DNA of 64,000 nucleotides from an uncultured Flavobacteriales bacterium (GTDB lineage Bacteria; Bacteroidota; Bacteroidia; Flavobacteriales; BACL11): contig CAJXYM010000006.1 in the NCBI GenBank assembly GCA_913063045.1, positions 28,061 to 92,060 on the forward strand, read 5' to 3'. Shown piece after piece: positions 51,538-61,978 of the stretch. The number at the start of each line of letters is the position of its first letter. Position 1 is the first letter of the stretch. A model generated the notes under the pieces. The model was not told where the DNA came from. It saw only the letters and a program-made list of their open reading frames with translations, and did no database searches. The position numbers and the translations under genes are program-made.

Positions 51538-52464
51538 ATGAAGGTATTAGTTATAAAAGCAACTGGCAGCTGGTATACAGTTGAATCTCCATTAGGAGAT
51601 ATTTATAATTGTAGAATTAAAGGTAAATTCCGTTTAGATAATATAAAAAGTACTAGCCCAATTGTTGTTGGTGATTATGTAGATGTGATTTCAGAGGATT
51701 CCTCATGGATGATTGCTAAATTATACGATAGAAAAAACAAGATAGAAAGGAGATCAGTAAATTTATCTAAACAGTTACATATTATTGCTTCTAATATTGA
51801 TCAAGCATTTTTATTAATAACATTAAGTTATCCTGAAACTACTACTGGATTTATTGATAGATTTTTAGTTTCAGCAAAGGCTAATAATGTTGAAGTTATC
51901 TTACTTTTTAATAAATATGATATATATAACGAATCAATTTTACAAAAGCAGAAAGAACTAATAAATATTTATGAAAATATAGGATATAGATGTTGTATTA
52001 TTTCTGCACTGCATGACAAATTAGATGAAATACGTGAAATATTAAAAGGAAAAAACACGCTTATTTCAGGCCATTCCGGAGTTGGTAAATCAACTTTTAT
52101 TAATAATATATTAAATACAAAGAAAATAATTACTAAGCCAATTTCTGACTCCCATCATCAAGGTCAACATACTACAACATTCTCACAACTTTATAGAGTT
52201 GATCTTGGAACGACGATAATTGACACTCCAGGCATTAAAGGTTTTGGGCTTGTGGACTTAGACCTTAAAAAAATTGATAGTTATTTCCCGGAAATATTTC
52301 AGCTTAAACCTGACTGTAAATTCTATAATTGTATACATAAGAATGAGCCGAGCTGTAGAGTTAAATTAAAAGTGAAAGAGGGTTTGATATCTTCTTCTAG
52401 ATATAATAATTATTTAGCAATGCTTGATGAAGAAGAGTCTAGATATAGAAAAAATAGTTATTAA
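51538..52464 (+). CDS. rsgA: RsgA, small-subunit maturation GTPase
   Basis: A 308-aa circularly permuted GTPase that aids late 30S assembly and release of assembly factors. An N-terminal OB fold (about 1-70) is followed by the GTPase with G4 FNKYD before G1 SGHSGVGKST and G3 DTPGIKGFG. The C-terminal zinc domain has a Cys/His cluster in CKFYNCIHKNEPSC. The start is taken as ATG 51538, three codons after a TTG that is part of the -7 promoter element. It is followed after 2 bp by dtd, giving a two-gene translation-quality unit. Confidence 0.96.
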   Translation: MKVLVIKATGSWYTVESPLGDIYNCRIKGKFRLDNIKSTSPIVVGDYVDVISEDSSWMIAKLYDRKNKIERRSVNLSKQLHIIASNIDQAFLLITLSYPETTTGFIDRFLVSAKANNVEVILLFNKYDIYNESILQKQKELINIYENIGYRCCIISALHDKLDEIREILKGKNTLISGHSGVGKSTFINNILNTKKIITKPISDSHHQGQHTTTFSQLYRVDLGTTIIDTPGIKGFGLVDLDLKKIDSYFPEIFQLKPDCKFYNCIHKNEPSCRVKLKVKEGLISSSRYNNYLAMLDEEESRYRKNSY

Positions 52465-52466
52465 AA

Positions 52467-52919
52467 ATGAGGTTAGTGATTCAGAGAGTTTTAAATGCAG
52501 AAGTGAGAATTAGTGGTGATATTTTTTCTAAAATTAATAATGGCTTATTGATATTAATTGGAGTTGAAGTTAATGATAATCAAGAAGATGTTAAATGGTT
52601 AATTCAAAAAACATTAAATCTTAGAATATTTTCAGATAATAAAAATAAAATGAATCTATCTATCAAAGATATAAATGGAGAAGTTCTTGCTATTAGTCAA
52701 TTTACTTTGCACGCAAAAGTTAAAAAAGGAAATAGACCTTCATTTATGAATTCTGCTAATCCAGAATTAGCTCAAAGTTATTACACTAAATTTATAGATG
52801 GTATTTCTAAAGATTTAGAAACTGAAGTAAAAGCTGGAGTTTTTGGAGCAGATATGAAAGTCTCTTTAACTAACGATGGTCCAGTTACCATTATTATTGA
52901 TTCTAAAAATCGAGAGTAA
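52467..52919 (+). CDS. dtd: D-aminoacyl-tRNA deacylase
   Basis: A 150-aa enzyme that hydrolyses D-aminoacyl-tRNAs (and mischarged Gly-tRNA) to keep translation stereospecific. It begins MRLVIQRVLNAEV. The catalytic SQFTL motif is at about residues 78-82 (SQFTLHA) and is followed by the GNRPSF segment; the cis Gly-Pro motif is GPVTI near the C-terminus. Length matches the dimeric DTD fold. It is 2 bp after rsgA and convergent with nth. Confidence 0.96.
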   Translation: MRLVIQRVLNAEVRISGDIFSKINNGLLILIGVEVNDNQEDVKWLIQKTLNLRIFSDNKNKMNLSIKDINGEVLAISQFTLHAKVKKGNRPSFMNSANPELAQSYYTKFIDGISKDLETEVKAGVFGADMKVSLTNDGPVTIIIDSKNRE

Positions 52920-52924
52920 AAAAT

Positions 52925-53566
52925 CTACTTTTTTCTAATTACAGAGCGTCTGCCAATTTTCTTTGTAATAAAATCTTTATTTAAATTCCAGGCTCTGGCT
53001 GGAGAGTATTCTCGTCCGTAATAAATAATTTGAAGGTGTAGTTTGTTCCATAATTTTTCAGGAAATAATCTTTTAGCATCTTTTTCTGTTGTTTCTACAT
53101 TCTTTCCATTAGTTAGTCCCCATCGATACATTAATCTATGAATATGAGTATCTACTGGAAATGCTGGATAACCAAAAGCTTGTGACATTACAACACTAGC
53201 AGTTTTATGACCTACAGAAGGGAAAGCCTCGAGATCTTTGAAATTATCAGGAACAATGCCATTATGTTGCTCCATAATCATTTTGGATAAACCATATATG
53301 CCTTTACTCTTCATTGGAGATAAGCCACATGGTCTAATTATATTTTCTATTTGAGAAATAGATAGCTTAATCATATCCTTAGGATTATCAGCCTCTTTAA
53401 ATAGATTAGGTGTTATTTTATTCACCCTCTCATCAGTACATTGTGCAGATAATAAAACAGAAATTAATAATGTATATTCATCCTTATGATCTAAAGGTAT
53501 TGGTGTTTTTGGATATAATTCTTCTAAAGAATTAATTACATAATTAACTTTTTCCTTTTTATTCAT
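52925..53566 (-). CDS. nth: Endonuclease III (Nth) lacking the [4Fe-4S] cysteines
   Basis: A 213-aa HhH-GPD DNA glycosylase/AP lyase for oxidised pyrimidines. Catalytic K121 is in the helix-hairpin-helix GHKTAS and D139 in PVDTHIHR, both conserved. The C-terminal CX6CX2CX5C cluster loop of E. coli-type Nth is absent: the region reads REYSPARAWNLNKDF and has no cysteine. No frameshift that would restore one is evident. The cluster-free form appears to be a lineage feature. It follows a YiiX-like lipoprotein gene by 5 bp on the same strand and converges on dtd. Confidence 0.92.
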   Translation of the reverse strand: MNKKEKVNYVINSLEELYPKTPIPLDHKDEYTLLISVLLSAQCTDERVNKITPNLFKEADNPKDMIKLSISQIENIIRPCGLSPMKSKGIYGLSKMIMEQHNGIVPDNFKDLEAFPSVGHKTASVVMSQAFGYPAFPVDTHIHRLMYRWGLTNGKNVETTEKDAKRLFPEKLWNKLHLQIIYYGREYSPARAWNLNKDFITKKIGRRSVIRKK

Positions 53567-53571
53567 AAAAT

Positions 53572-54258
53572 TTAATTTTTAAATTTATGGGGTTGACCAT
53601 AAATATGTATTATTTCAATCTTTTTAGATAACGACATTAGCCCAGGATTTATGCCTATTTGCCCCTCAGGAATCTCCATTTTTTTTGTTAAATAGTAATC
53701 CTCCCACACTTCCATGGTTTTATTAGTTTTAGGGTCAATAAATGTCATGGGGGCTAACTCAAAAATACTATCTTTTGCAAAAGCTTCATATATAAGTTCA
53801 GAGCAATAATATTTATTATTGTTAAATAGAAATTCATCATCATACTCAAACCCTATTTTATTTTTTAGAAATAAAATTGCATCTTGAATTAGGTGAGAGT
53901 ATTCTTTCTTTAGTCTACCTACGATAACTTTTGGTTGTGCATTATTGTCTAAAGATTGATTAAGAAAACTGTCAAGTCTTGAAGTTGTTACAAAATTTGG
54001 AATCGCTTCGGTTACTCTAATATGATGCTCAAATAAATAGTCAGAATTTATGCAATTGTTATTCCCAACTTCAGTAACGATTCCAATATGAGAAAAGTTT
54101 CCACCATTAAATCCGGGTGTTACAGTTTCTATTGCCTCACAAAGAGGGGAAGAATCTAAATCTTGAAATAAAATGTCTCCTACTTGTGGTAGGAATTCTT
54201 TATTACTGTTTGTATTACAGCTTATACTAAATATAAAAACTAAATAAATGTATTTCAT
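53572..54258 (-). CDS. YiiX-like permuted NlpC/P60 (papain-like) hydrolase, lipoprotein
   Basis: A 228-aa predicted lipoprotein: signal with lipobox SISC (Cys14). The fold is a circularly permuted NlpC/P60 domain: GDILFQDL start, the SHIGIV motif with H57, and the Cys of YYCSELIYEAF at C152, the catalytic pair in the permuted order. YiiX/YebB relatives are amidases or cysteine hydrolases acting on peptides or lipids. Substrate is unknown. It lies between the atpC terminator and nth. Its promoter element is part of the T tract of that terminator, so the mRNA is probably leaderless. Confidence 0.82.
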   Translation of the reverse strand: MKYIYLVFIFSISCNTNSNKEFLPQVGDILFQDLDSSPLCEAIETVTPGFNGGNFSHIGIVTEVGNNNCINSDYLFEHHIRVTEAIPNFVTTSRLDSFLNQSLDNNAQPKVIVGRLKKEYSHLIQDAILFLKNKIGFEYDDEFLFNNNKYYCSELIYEAFAKDSIFELAPMTFIDPKTNKTMEVWEDYYLTKKMEIPEGQIGINPGLMSLSKKIEIIHIYGQPHKFKN

Positions 54259-54262
54259 TTAC

Positions 54263-54270
54263 CAAAAATA
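54263..54270 (-). promoter_or_regulatory. -7 element formed by the atpC terminator T tract
   Basis: Minus-strand TATTTTTG (TAnnTTTG), whose T run is also the end of the atpC terminator. Its last base is 4 bases before the ATG of the YiiX-like gene, so a leaderless start is predicted. Confidence 0.4.
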
Positions 54271-54272
54271 AA

Positions 54273-54296
54273 AAAGAGGATAGCAATATCCTCTTT
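54273..54296 (-). terminator. Intrinsic terminator after atpC
   Basis: A 10-bp stem (AAAGAGGATA/TATCCTCTTT) with a short 4-base loop, followed on the minus strand by a T-rich tract (to about 54264). The stem ends 15 bases before the next leftward start codon. Confidence 0.9.
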
Positions 54297-54319
54297 TTTT
54301 AAAATAAAATAAACTTATT

Positions 54320-54556
54320 TTATTCAGCTAATATTATGATTTTATTTTCTTGCATTTCAATTACCCCACCATTAATATGAAACTTCAGTTTATTGTCAGT
54401 TTCTTCAATAACATGAATTTCTCCTGCGGTTAGTGTAGAAATAATAGGAGCGTGGTTATTTAAAATCGTAAATTCTCCATCAGTTCCTGGAAGCTTTACT
54501 GATTTAATATCTCCTGAAAATAATTTTTTCTCTGGGGTTATAATATCAATATTCAT
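54320..54556 (-). CDS. atpC: ATP synthase epsilon subunit (short form)
   Basis: A 78-aa epsilon subunit of F1 that contains the N-terminal beta-sandwich (IDIITPEKKLFSGDI to VIEMQENKIIILAE) but no C-terminal helical hairpin; E. coli epsilon has about 139 aa. Short forms are common in Bacteroidota, and lack of the helices should remove epsilon-mediated inhibition of ATP hydrolysis. It starts 2 bp after atpD on the same strand. The remaining atp genes are elsewhere, in keeping with the split atp clusters of the phylum. Confidence 0.95.
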   Translation of the reverse strand: MNIDIITPEKKLFSGDIKSVKLPGTDGEFTILNNHAPIISTLTAGEIHVIEETDNKLKFHINGGVIEMQENKIIILAE

Positions 54557-54558
54557 GA

Positions 54559-56073
<1,515 letters not shown>

Positions 56074-56109
56074 TTATTTTATAGAAAATTAAACTTTTAA
56101 TATCGCTGG

Positions 56110-56117
56110 CAAAATTA
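56110..56117 (-). promoter_or_regulatory. -7 element for atpD-atpC
   Basis: Minus-strand TAATTTTG (TAnnTTTG), 42 bases before the atpD start. Confidence 0.4.
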
Positions 56118-56166
56118 CTATTTTTAATTTGTATAATTATTACTTTACATGTAATAAATTTATTGT

Positions 56167-56174
56167 TAATTTTG
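56167..56174 (+). promoter_or_regulatory. -7 element for ribF
   Basis: TAATTTTG (TAnnTTTG), giving a start near 56180 and a leader of about 26 bases to the TTG start codon of ribF. No FMN riboswitch is present. Confidence 0.4.
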
Positions 56175-56205
56175 AACAGTTTTTTAACATTAAATTTAAC
56201 TTATA

Positions 56206-57123
56206 TTGATAACTCATAATTCTTTAGAAGATTTTAATACAGATTTAAAAACCATTGTTACTATTGGAACTTTTGATGGTGTGCATATTGGTCATAAATA
56301 TATTATTCAACATTTAAATAGTATTGCTAAAAGAGAGAGAGGGGAGAGTGTGCTTTTAACTTTTCATCCTCATCCCAGGCATGTTTTGTATGAGGATAAA
56401 AATGATTTGAAATTACTTAACACTATTGAAGAGAAAAAAGGAAAATTAAATGAAATAGGACTTAATAATTTTGTAATTCAGAATTTTTCAAAAGAATTTT
56501 CAAAAATGAAGTATATTAATTTTGTAAGAGATATATTAGTTGGTAAACTAAAAGTAGATCATCTAGTGATAGGCTATGATCATCATTTTGGTAGAAACAG
56601 AGAAGGGTCTATAAAAGAGTTAAAAGAGCTCTCACATATATATAATTTCACTTTAGAGCAAATTCCGCCTCAAAAAAAGAATGATGTTTCTGTTAGCTCA
56701 ACCAAAATTAGGAAGTTATTATTAGAAGGAGATATATTAAAAGCTAACAAATATTTAGGATATAATTATATGCTCACAGGAACTGTTATTCATGGAGATA
56801 AAATTGGAAGAACAATAAATTATCCAACTGCAAACCTTCAAGTTAAAGAGCATAAATTAATTCCTAAAGTTGGTGTTTATGCTGTCAAAATTATTTTTAA
56901 TTCTATGCAGATGTTTGGTATGTTAAATATTGGAATTAAAACTAATAAAATAGAGGTTCATATTTTTAATTTTTCTAAAGATATTTATGGTGAAAAAATA
57001 AAAGTTGAATTTATTAAGTATGTGAGAGATGGTGTGAATTTTGAAGATATCCAAGATGTGAAGATGCAATTAGATAAAGACTCTCTAGATTGTAGAGAGA
57101 TTTTTAAATTAGATTACCCCTAA
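56206..57123 (+). CDS. ribF: RibF, bifunctional riboflavin kinase/FAD synthetase
   Basis: A 305-aa enzyme converting riboflavin to FMN and FMN to FAD. The N-terminal adenylyltransferase domain shows TIGTFDGVHIGH (residues about 18-29) and TFHPHPR. The C-terminal kinase domain has GTVIHGDKIGRTINYPTANLQ and the RDGVNFED end. Translation must begin at a TTG (56206): an in-frame TAA lies nine bases upstream and no ATG occurs before the conserved core. Its final 15 bp overlap the convergent response-regulator gene. FAD made here serves LpdA and MetF among others. Confidence 0.95.
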   Translation: MITHNSLEDFNTDLKTIVTIGTFDGVHIGHKYIIQHLNSIAKRERGESVLLTFHPHPRHVLYEDKNDLKLLNTIEEKKGKLNEIGLNNFVIQNFSKEFSKMKYINFVRDILVGKLKVDHLVIGYDHHFGRNREGSIKELKELSHIYNFTLEQIPPQKKNDVSVSSTKIRKLLLEGDILKANKYLGYNYMLTGTVIHGDKIGRTINYPTANLQVKEHKLIPKVGVYAVKIIFNSMQMFGMLNIGIKTNKIEVHIFNFSKDIYGEKIKVEFIKYVRDGVNFEDIQDVKMQLDKDSLDCREIFKLDYP

Positions 57124-57726
57124 ATCATATTGTAAAGCTATTTTCACTATCCCTACACTATTTTTAGCTTTAAGTTTTAGTTGAATATTTTTTCTATGTG
57201 TTTCAACTGTCCTTTTACTGATTTGTAAAACTTCTGCAATTTCTTGATTAGATTTTTCATCTAAAATTTGCACAAGGATCTCTCTTTCTCTTTTTGTAAG
57301 TTTATACTTCATAGTAAACTTATCTTTAATAAGATTTGGTTGAGATTTTTTTTGTGCAAAATCTTTATTTAAAAAACAATTTTTAACCGCTTTTTGAATA
57401 TCCCCTTTTGAGGCTGTTTTAGTCAGATAAATGTCCGCACCACTTTGAAGTGCTTGTTTCTTTATTCTTTTGTCATCATACATTGACAATACAATTATTT
57501 TAATTGAACTGTTAATATGCTTTATTTTTTCACAAAGTTTAAAGCCATTCATTTCAGGCATATTAATATCGGTGAAAATAATATCAATATTTTGAAACTT
57601 GTGAAAGTATAACCATGCTTCTTTCGGGTCTTGAAATACACGAACTACTGAAATATCTATTTTCTCTAGTATCATTGACAGTCCCTCTCCAAATATTTTA
57701 TGATCGTCTATTATAATTGCTCTCAT
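57109..57726 (-). CDS. NarL/FixJ-type response regulator
   Basis: A 205-aa two-component regulator. The receiver domain (about 1-118) has the acidic pocket D7-D8, phospho-acceptor D53 in FTDINMPEMNGF, and the Thr/Lys switch residues in VLSMYD and YLTKTAS. A LuxR-type HTH (about 140-200) reads LTKREREILVQI...SNQEIAEVLQISKRTVETHRKNI. It should bind DNA as a phosphorylation-controlled dimer. It overlaps its cognate histidine kinase gene by 4 bp. Targets are unknown, and there is no obvious regulated gene next to it. Confidence 0.95.
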   Translation of the reverse strand: MRAIIIDDHKIFGEGLSMILEKIDISVVRVFQDPKEAWLYFHKFQNIDIIFTDINMPEMNGFKLCEKIKHINSSIKIIVLSMYDDKRIKKQALQSGADIYLTKTASKGDIQKAVKNCFLNKDFAQKKSQPNLIKDKFTMKYKLTKREREILVQILDEKSNQEIAEVLQISKRTVETHRKNIQLKLKAKNSVGIVKIALQYDLGVI

Positions 57727-59447
57727 GCTAAGTCTTGATTTGATAAGTTTACAATAATTGATGTTCCTTCTTTTAGTTTGCTTTCTATTAGAACTTCTCC
57801 ATTAAATAAGGATGCGCGTTTTTTTATGTTTTCTAAACCATTTCCCGGTTTATATTTTTTTATATTAAAGCCAATGCCATCATCAGTTACTATTAAAGAT
57901 ATAAAGTCTGGATGATTTGTTATATCAAGATTAATATTTTTTGCATTTGAATGCTTAATTATATTAGTAAAAATTTCTTGAAGAATACGTATGCAATTTA
58001 TAGTTAGTTGAGAGTTGAAATTTAATTGCATCTGACTTTCTGGGAAGAAATTAATTGAAATACTATAGTCATCATGAAAAGTGTTTTCGCAGAGATTTTG
58101 AATTTTTTCATATAAACTTTGATGAATATGAGGGTTTACGCTTAGGTTAGATGAAAGTTTACGCACATCATCATAAATCACTTCTAAGTTATTTATTTCA
58201 TTTCTTAAAGATTGGTAATAGTTTGGGTCATTTAGCTCAGATAATCTCATTTTTAGTGCCGCTAAAGACCCTCCAATATTGTCATGAAGTTCTTCGCCTA
58301 TTTTTTGTTTTATTTCCTCCTCTTGGTCAGAAATTATTTTAAATGCGTTTTTATTTTGTATTAAAGAATTTTTAAATTTTTTGTATTTTGAAAAATATAT
58401 ATAAGCTGCTATAAAAACAATAAATATTAGAAGAATGATAGACATTCTATCACTATTTGTTTTTTGTAATTTTAATTGAGATTCTGTTGATTTTAGTTTT
58501 AATGCCAGATTTTTTACTTTCAATAAATCTTTATTATTCAATTTAATATTTTGAATTGAGTCTTTTAAGGATAGAGTTTGGTAGGCCTTCTTAAAATCTT
58601 TTGATTTGAATTTTTCTTCCGCTAGAGCTTTTAAAATAATTGTAATATTTGCGTTCTTATTGTTGTCCAAAGCAATTTCTAAAGCATTTTGCATGTTATT
58701 TATACTAGAGTCTGATATTCCTAATATTGAGTAGCACTTTCCTAAATTAAAATAACTTTCAATAAGCAAGTGTTTGTTTTGATTTTCCCTTGATTTATGA
58801 AGTGCTTTTTTAAATAATTTTAGGGCTAAATTTGGATCAGTTTGAATCTTTAAAATTGCTTTGCCTCGTAATGCTTTTATCTGTAACAAAGGTAGGTTAG
58901 ATTTTTCAGCAAAAATTATGGCTGAGTCAAGTAAGCTTGAAGCAACTCCAATTCTATTGTTATTTCGGCTTAATGAGCTTAATGTAAGATATCTCTTTGT
59001 TAGAGTTTCAAAATCATTTTTTTGAACAAAACTCATTGATTCATTAATAGTTTTTTTTAAGTCTAAACTATTTGTCTTTTCTAAAATATTTATCTTCCAA
59101 GAGTAAGAAGAATTTATTAATTTATAGGATTTAATTTTTTTAGACATCTCTAATGCTTGAGAAGAATTTATAAAAGCATTTTCAAAGTCCCCTGTGTTAA
59201 AAGATAATCTTGATAAATTTAGGTAGTGATTGATTTTCCCTTCTTTATACTTGGAATTTTTTATTTTTTCTCCAAATTTTGTTAAACTAATTTCAAAAGA
59301 GTCTATTTGGTTTTTTTGTATAAGTGATTTGTGGATTAGATTAATGGAATCAAATTGATAATTATTAAATGTAATAATTTCAGCTTGACAACTAATAAAG
59401 TAAAAAGTATTTAAGAGAAAAAAAAGAAATATTTTTTTTATAATCAT
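57723..59447 (-). CDS. TPR-containing sensor histidine kinase
   Basis: A 574-aa kinase with a signal peptide (about 22 residues). A periplasmic helical region of tetratricopeptide-like repeats (about 45-325; e.g. HLLIESYFNLGKCYSILGISDSS) leads to one membrane helix (about 332-350, ILLIFIVFIAAYIYF). A HisKA_3-type dimerisation segment has the phospho-acceptor H388 in EELHDNIGGSLAALKM. The C-terminal HATPase_c domain has TDDGIGFNI and GNGLENIKKRA. This is the common Bacteroidota partner of NarL-type regulators. The signal sensed through the repeats is unknown. It overlaps the regulator by 4 bp. Confidence 0.92.
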   Translation of the reverse strand: MIIKKIFLFFLLNTFYFISCQAEIITFNNYQFDSINLIHKSLIQKNQIDSFEISLTKFGEKIKNSKYKEGKINHYLNLSRLSFNTGDFENAFINSSQALEMSKKIKSYKLINSSYSWKINILEKTNSLDLKKTINESMSFVQKNDFETLTKRYLTLSSLSRNNNRIGVASSLLDSAIIFAEKSNLPLLQIKALRGKAILKIQTDPNLALKLFKKALHKSRENQNKHLLIESYFNLGKCYSILGISDSSINNMQNALEIALDNNKNANITIILKALAEEKFKSKDFKKAYQTLSLKDSIQNIKLNNKDLLKVKNLALKLKSTESQLKLQKTNSDRMSIILLIFIVFIAAYIYFSKYKKFKNSLIQNKNAFKIISDQEEEIKQKIGEELHDNIGGSLAALKMRLSELNDPNYYQSLRNEINNLEVIYDDVRKLSSNLSVNPHIHQSLYEKIQNLCENTFHDDYSISINFFPESQMQLNFNSQLTINCIRILQEIFTNIIKHSNAKNINLDITNHPDFISLIVTDDGIGFNIKKYKPGNGLENIKKRASLFNGEVLIESKLKEGTSIIVNLSNQDLA

Positions 59448-59519
59448 TTATTCAAATCAATTAAAATAAAGTAAATTAAAAACTACGTATTTATACTTAT
59501 TTATAGCTTCTTTTATTAT

Positions 59520-61778
59520 CTAAATAATTTCAAGTTTTGCAAATTTTAATAAAAGTTGTTTTTGGCCTACATTTTCAAAGAAAATAGTAGCTTTCTTATT
59601 TGCTTCATCACCACTTATTTCTAATATTTTTCCATTGCCAAATTTTGAGTGTAATACCTTCATGCCGTTTTGGATTTTACTTAGGTCACTATGCTTTATA
59701 TTTTTTGTTACAGTTGAAAGTTTTTTAAGATTTGGAGGTAATTTAAATGTGTTGTTTTTTTTCTCGAATTTGTTTTTTAAAACTTGCTTTTTATTATTGT
59801 AGAATTTATTTTTTTGTTTGGAAATAATTTCTGTTTTAGAAATATACTGAGTATTTAACTCACTTAGAAACCTGCTTGGTTCACAATCAATATATTGTCC
59901 CCATTTGAACCTATTTGTTGCAAATGATAGAAATAATCTTTTTTCAGCTCTTGTAATTGCAACATAAAATAATCTTCGTTCTTCCTCTAAATCTTCTTGA
60001 CTCTCTCCAGACATCATTGAGGGGAAGAGATTTTGCTCTAGACCTACAACAAAAACATATGGGAATTCTAATCCTTTTGCAGCATGAATAGTCATCAGAG
60101 TCACTTTGTTAAAGTCCTCTTGCTTTTCATTGTCTTGATTTGTTAACAGAGCAACATCTTTCATATAGTCTGCTAGCGAATTAACCTCAGTATTTTCGCA
60201 AAAATCTTTAATTCCATTTAATAATTCTTGGATATTTTCAAACCTACTTACCCCCTCAGGACTTTTGTCGTTGTATAAATCTCCAAATACTCCAGAAGAT
60301 TTAGCAATGTGTTCAGCTAAAAAATAAGCATCCTTATTTTCTAATTGTGCTTGATAATTCCGTATTAATAATACAAATTCTACAAGTTTCTTGGATGTGC
60401 CGTTATTTATATTGTGCTTATAATTGTTTAAATTATTCATCACTTCCCAAATAGAAATATTATTTTCATTTGCTGTTACAAGTAATTTTTGCATTGTTGT
60501 ATTTCCAATGCCTCGGCCAGGATAATTTATTACTCTTTTTAAAGCTTCTTCATCATTAGGGTTAATTGTGAGTCTACAATAAGATAGAATATCTTTTATT
60601 TCTTTTCTTTGATAAAAGGACAGTCCGCCATATATTTTATAAGGAATATTTTGTTTTCTCAAAGCCTCTTCTAATGCTCTTGACTGAGCATTAGTTCTGT
60701 ATAGAATTGCAAAATCTTTTGGATAGGCCTGGTCTTGCATTTTAATTTCAAAAATAGTATTAGCAACTAGTCTTCCTTCATCGTTATCCGAGCCACACTT
60801 ACATAAAATTATTTTTTCTCCTTTTTCATTTTCAGTCCAAACCTCTTTTGGGATCTGATTCTCATTATGCTTAATCAGGCTATTGGCTGTCTCCACAATT
60901 GTATTAGTAGATCTATAGTTTTGCTCCAGTTTGTAGCTTTTAAAATCTGGGTAGTCCGATTTGAAATTTAGAATATTTTGAATTTTAGCTCCTCTGAATG
61001 AGTAGATACTTTGAGCATCATCTCCAACAATACAAATATTTTCGTGTAGTGCAGCTAACTTTTTTATTATTAGATATTGCACATGATTTGTATCTTGATA
61101 CTCATCGATTAAAATATATTTAAATTTACTTTGATATTTTAATAAAGCATCGGGGAAATTGTTAAGTAATTTATAGGTGTTTAGTAATAAATCATCAAAG
61201 TCCATTGCTGAAGCCTTTAAACATCTTTGACTATACATAGCGTAAATCCTTTGAAACTCTGTTCTTTTTGCAATTTTATCTGTTTGAACTAATTCTTGAT
61301 GATTGCTATATTGATCATGAGTTATAAAGTTGTTTTTTAATGCAGAAATTCTATTAATAATGATTGATACTTTATAAATGTCTTTATCTAAATTAAGTTC
61401 TTTAATAATAGATCTGATAAGGCTTTTAGCATCATCAGTGTCATAAATGGTGAAGTTAGTTGGATAATTAAGCTTGTGAGCTTCCATTCTTAAAATCCTA
61501 GAAAAAATAGAATGAAATGTACCCATCCATAGGTCTCTAGAAATATTTTTCCCTACGATGCTGTCAATCCTGTTGCGCATCTCTTTTGCAGCCTTATTTG
61601 TAAAGGTTAGTGCTAAGATGCTGAATGGACTAACATTATTATTTATAAGATGAATAATTCGATAGGTTAAAACACGTGTTTTTCCTGATCCTGCGCCAGC
61701 AATTACCATCAACGGGCCAGTGATGTGTTCAACTGCTTGTCTCTGTTCTGGATTTAGTTTTTCTAAGTAATCTTGCAT
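59520..61778 (-). CDS. UvrD/PcrA-type superfamily 1 DNA helicase
   Basis: A 752-aa 3'-5' helicase. Motif I AGAGSGKT is at 27-34, motif Ia FTNKAAKEM, motif II DEYQDTN, motif III GDDAQSIYSFRGA, motif IV QNYRST, motif V TIHAAKGLEF and motif VI VAITRAEKRL. The Q motif LNPEQRQAV is at 8-16. The C-terminal Tudor-like region (about 690-752) resembles the RNA-polymerase-interacting tail of PcrA/UvrD. Roles: nucleotide excision and mismatch repair, clearing of stalled polymerase. UvrD, PcrA and Rep cannot be told apart by eye. It has a TAnnTTTG promoter 17 bases upstream of the start. Confidence 0.95.
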   Translation of the reverse strand: MQDYLEKLNPEQRQAVEHITGPLMVIAGAGSGKTRVLTYRIIHLINNNVSPFSILALTFTNKAAKEMRNRIDSIVGKNISRDLWMGTFHSIFSRILRMEAHKLNYPTNFTIYDTDDAKSLIRSIIKELNLDKDIYKVSIIINRISALKNNFITHDQYSNHQELVQTDKIAKRTEFQRIYAMYSQRCLKASAMDFDDLLLNTYKLLNNFPDALLKYQSKFKYILIDEYQDTNHVQYLIIKKLAALHENICIVGDDAQSIYSFRGAKIQNILNFKSDYPDFKSYKLEQNYRSTNTIVETANSLIKHNENQIPKEVWTENEKGEKIILCKCGSDNDEGRLVANTIFEIKMQDQAYPKDFAILYRTNAQSRALEEALRKQNIPYKIYGGLSFYQRKEIKDILSYCRLTINPNDEEALKRVINYPGRGIGNTTMQKLLVTANENNISIWEVMNNLNNYKHNINNGTSKKLVEFVLLIRNYQAQLENKDAYFLAEHIAKSSGVFGDLYNDKSPEGVSRFENIQELLNGIKDFCENTEVNSLADYMKDVALLTNQDNEKQEDFNKVTLMTIHAAKGLEFPYVFVVGLEQNLFPSMMSGESQEDLEEERRLFYVAITRAEKRLFLSFATNRFKWGQYIDCEPSRFLSELNTQYISKTEIISKQKNKFYNNKKQVLKNKFEKKNNTFKLPPNLKKLSTVTKNIKHSDLSKIQNGMKVLHSKFGNGKILEISGDEANKKATIFFENVGQKQLLLKFAKLEII

Positions 61779-61795
61779 TATATTTTTGATATTTA

Positions 61796-61803
61796 CAAAC
61801 TTA
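61796..61803 (-). promoter_or_regulatory. -7 element for the helicase gene
   Basis: Minus-strand TAAGTTTG (TAnnTTTG), 17 bases before ATG 61778. Confidence 0.4.
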
Positions 61804-61953
61804 TTATTTTTAAGAAGTTTTAAGTATAATTTTTTTAAGTTTTTATTAAATAAGTTTTAATAAAGATTTTCATAATTATAAAAATAGGTTTATTAACATT
61901 CAATTCTACATAAGATTTAGGATTGACCATAGTATATAAAGCGTAATATTTTG

Positions 61954-61961
61954 TAACTTTG
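61954..61961 (+). promoter_or_regulatory. -7 element for the SprB-like adhesin gene
   Basis: TAACTTTG (TAnnTTTG), 17 bases before the ATG at 61979. Confidence 0.45.
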
Positions 61962-61978
61962 GGAAAAATTTTTTATTT

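Noticed and set aside
52925..53010. Frameshift explaining the missing Nth cysteines
   Set aside because: Reading the other frames of this end gives no cysteine-rich continuation, and the annotated frame ends smoothly with a basic tail.
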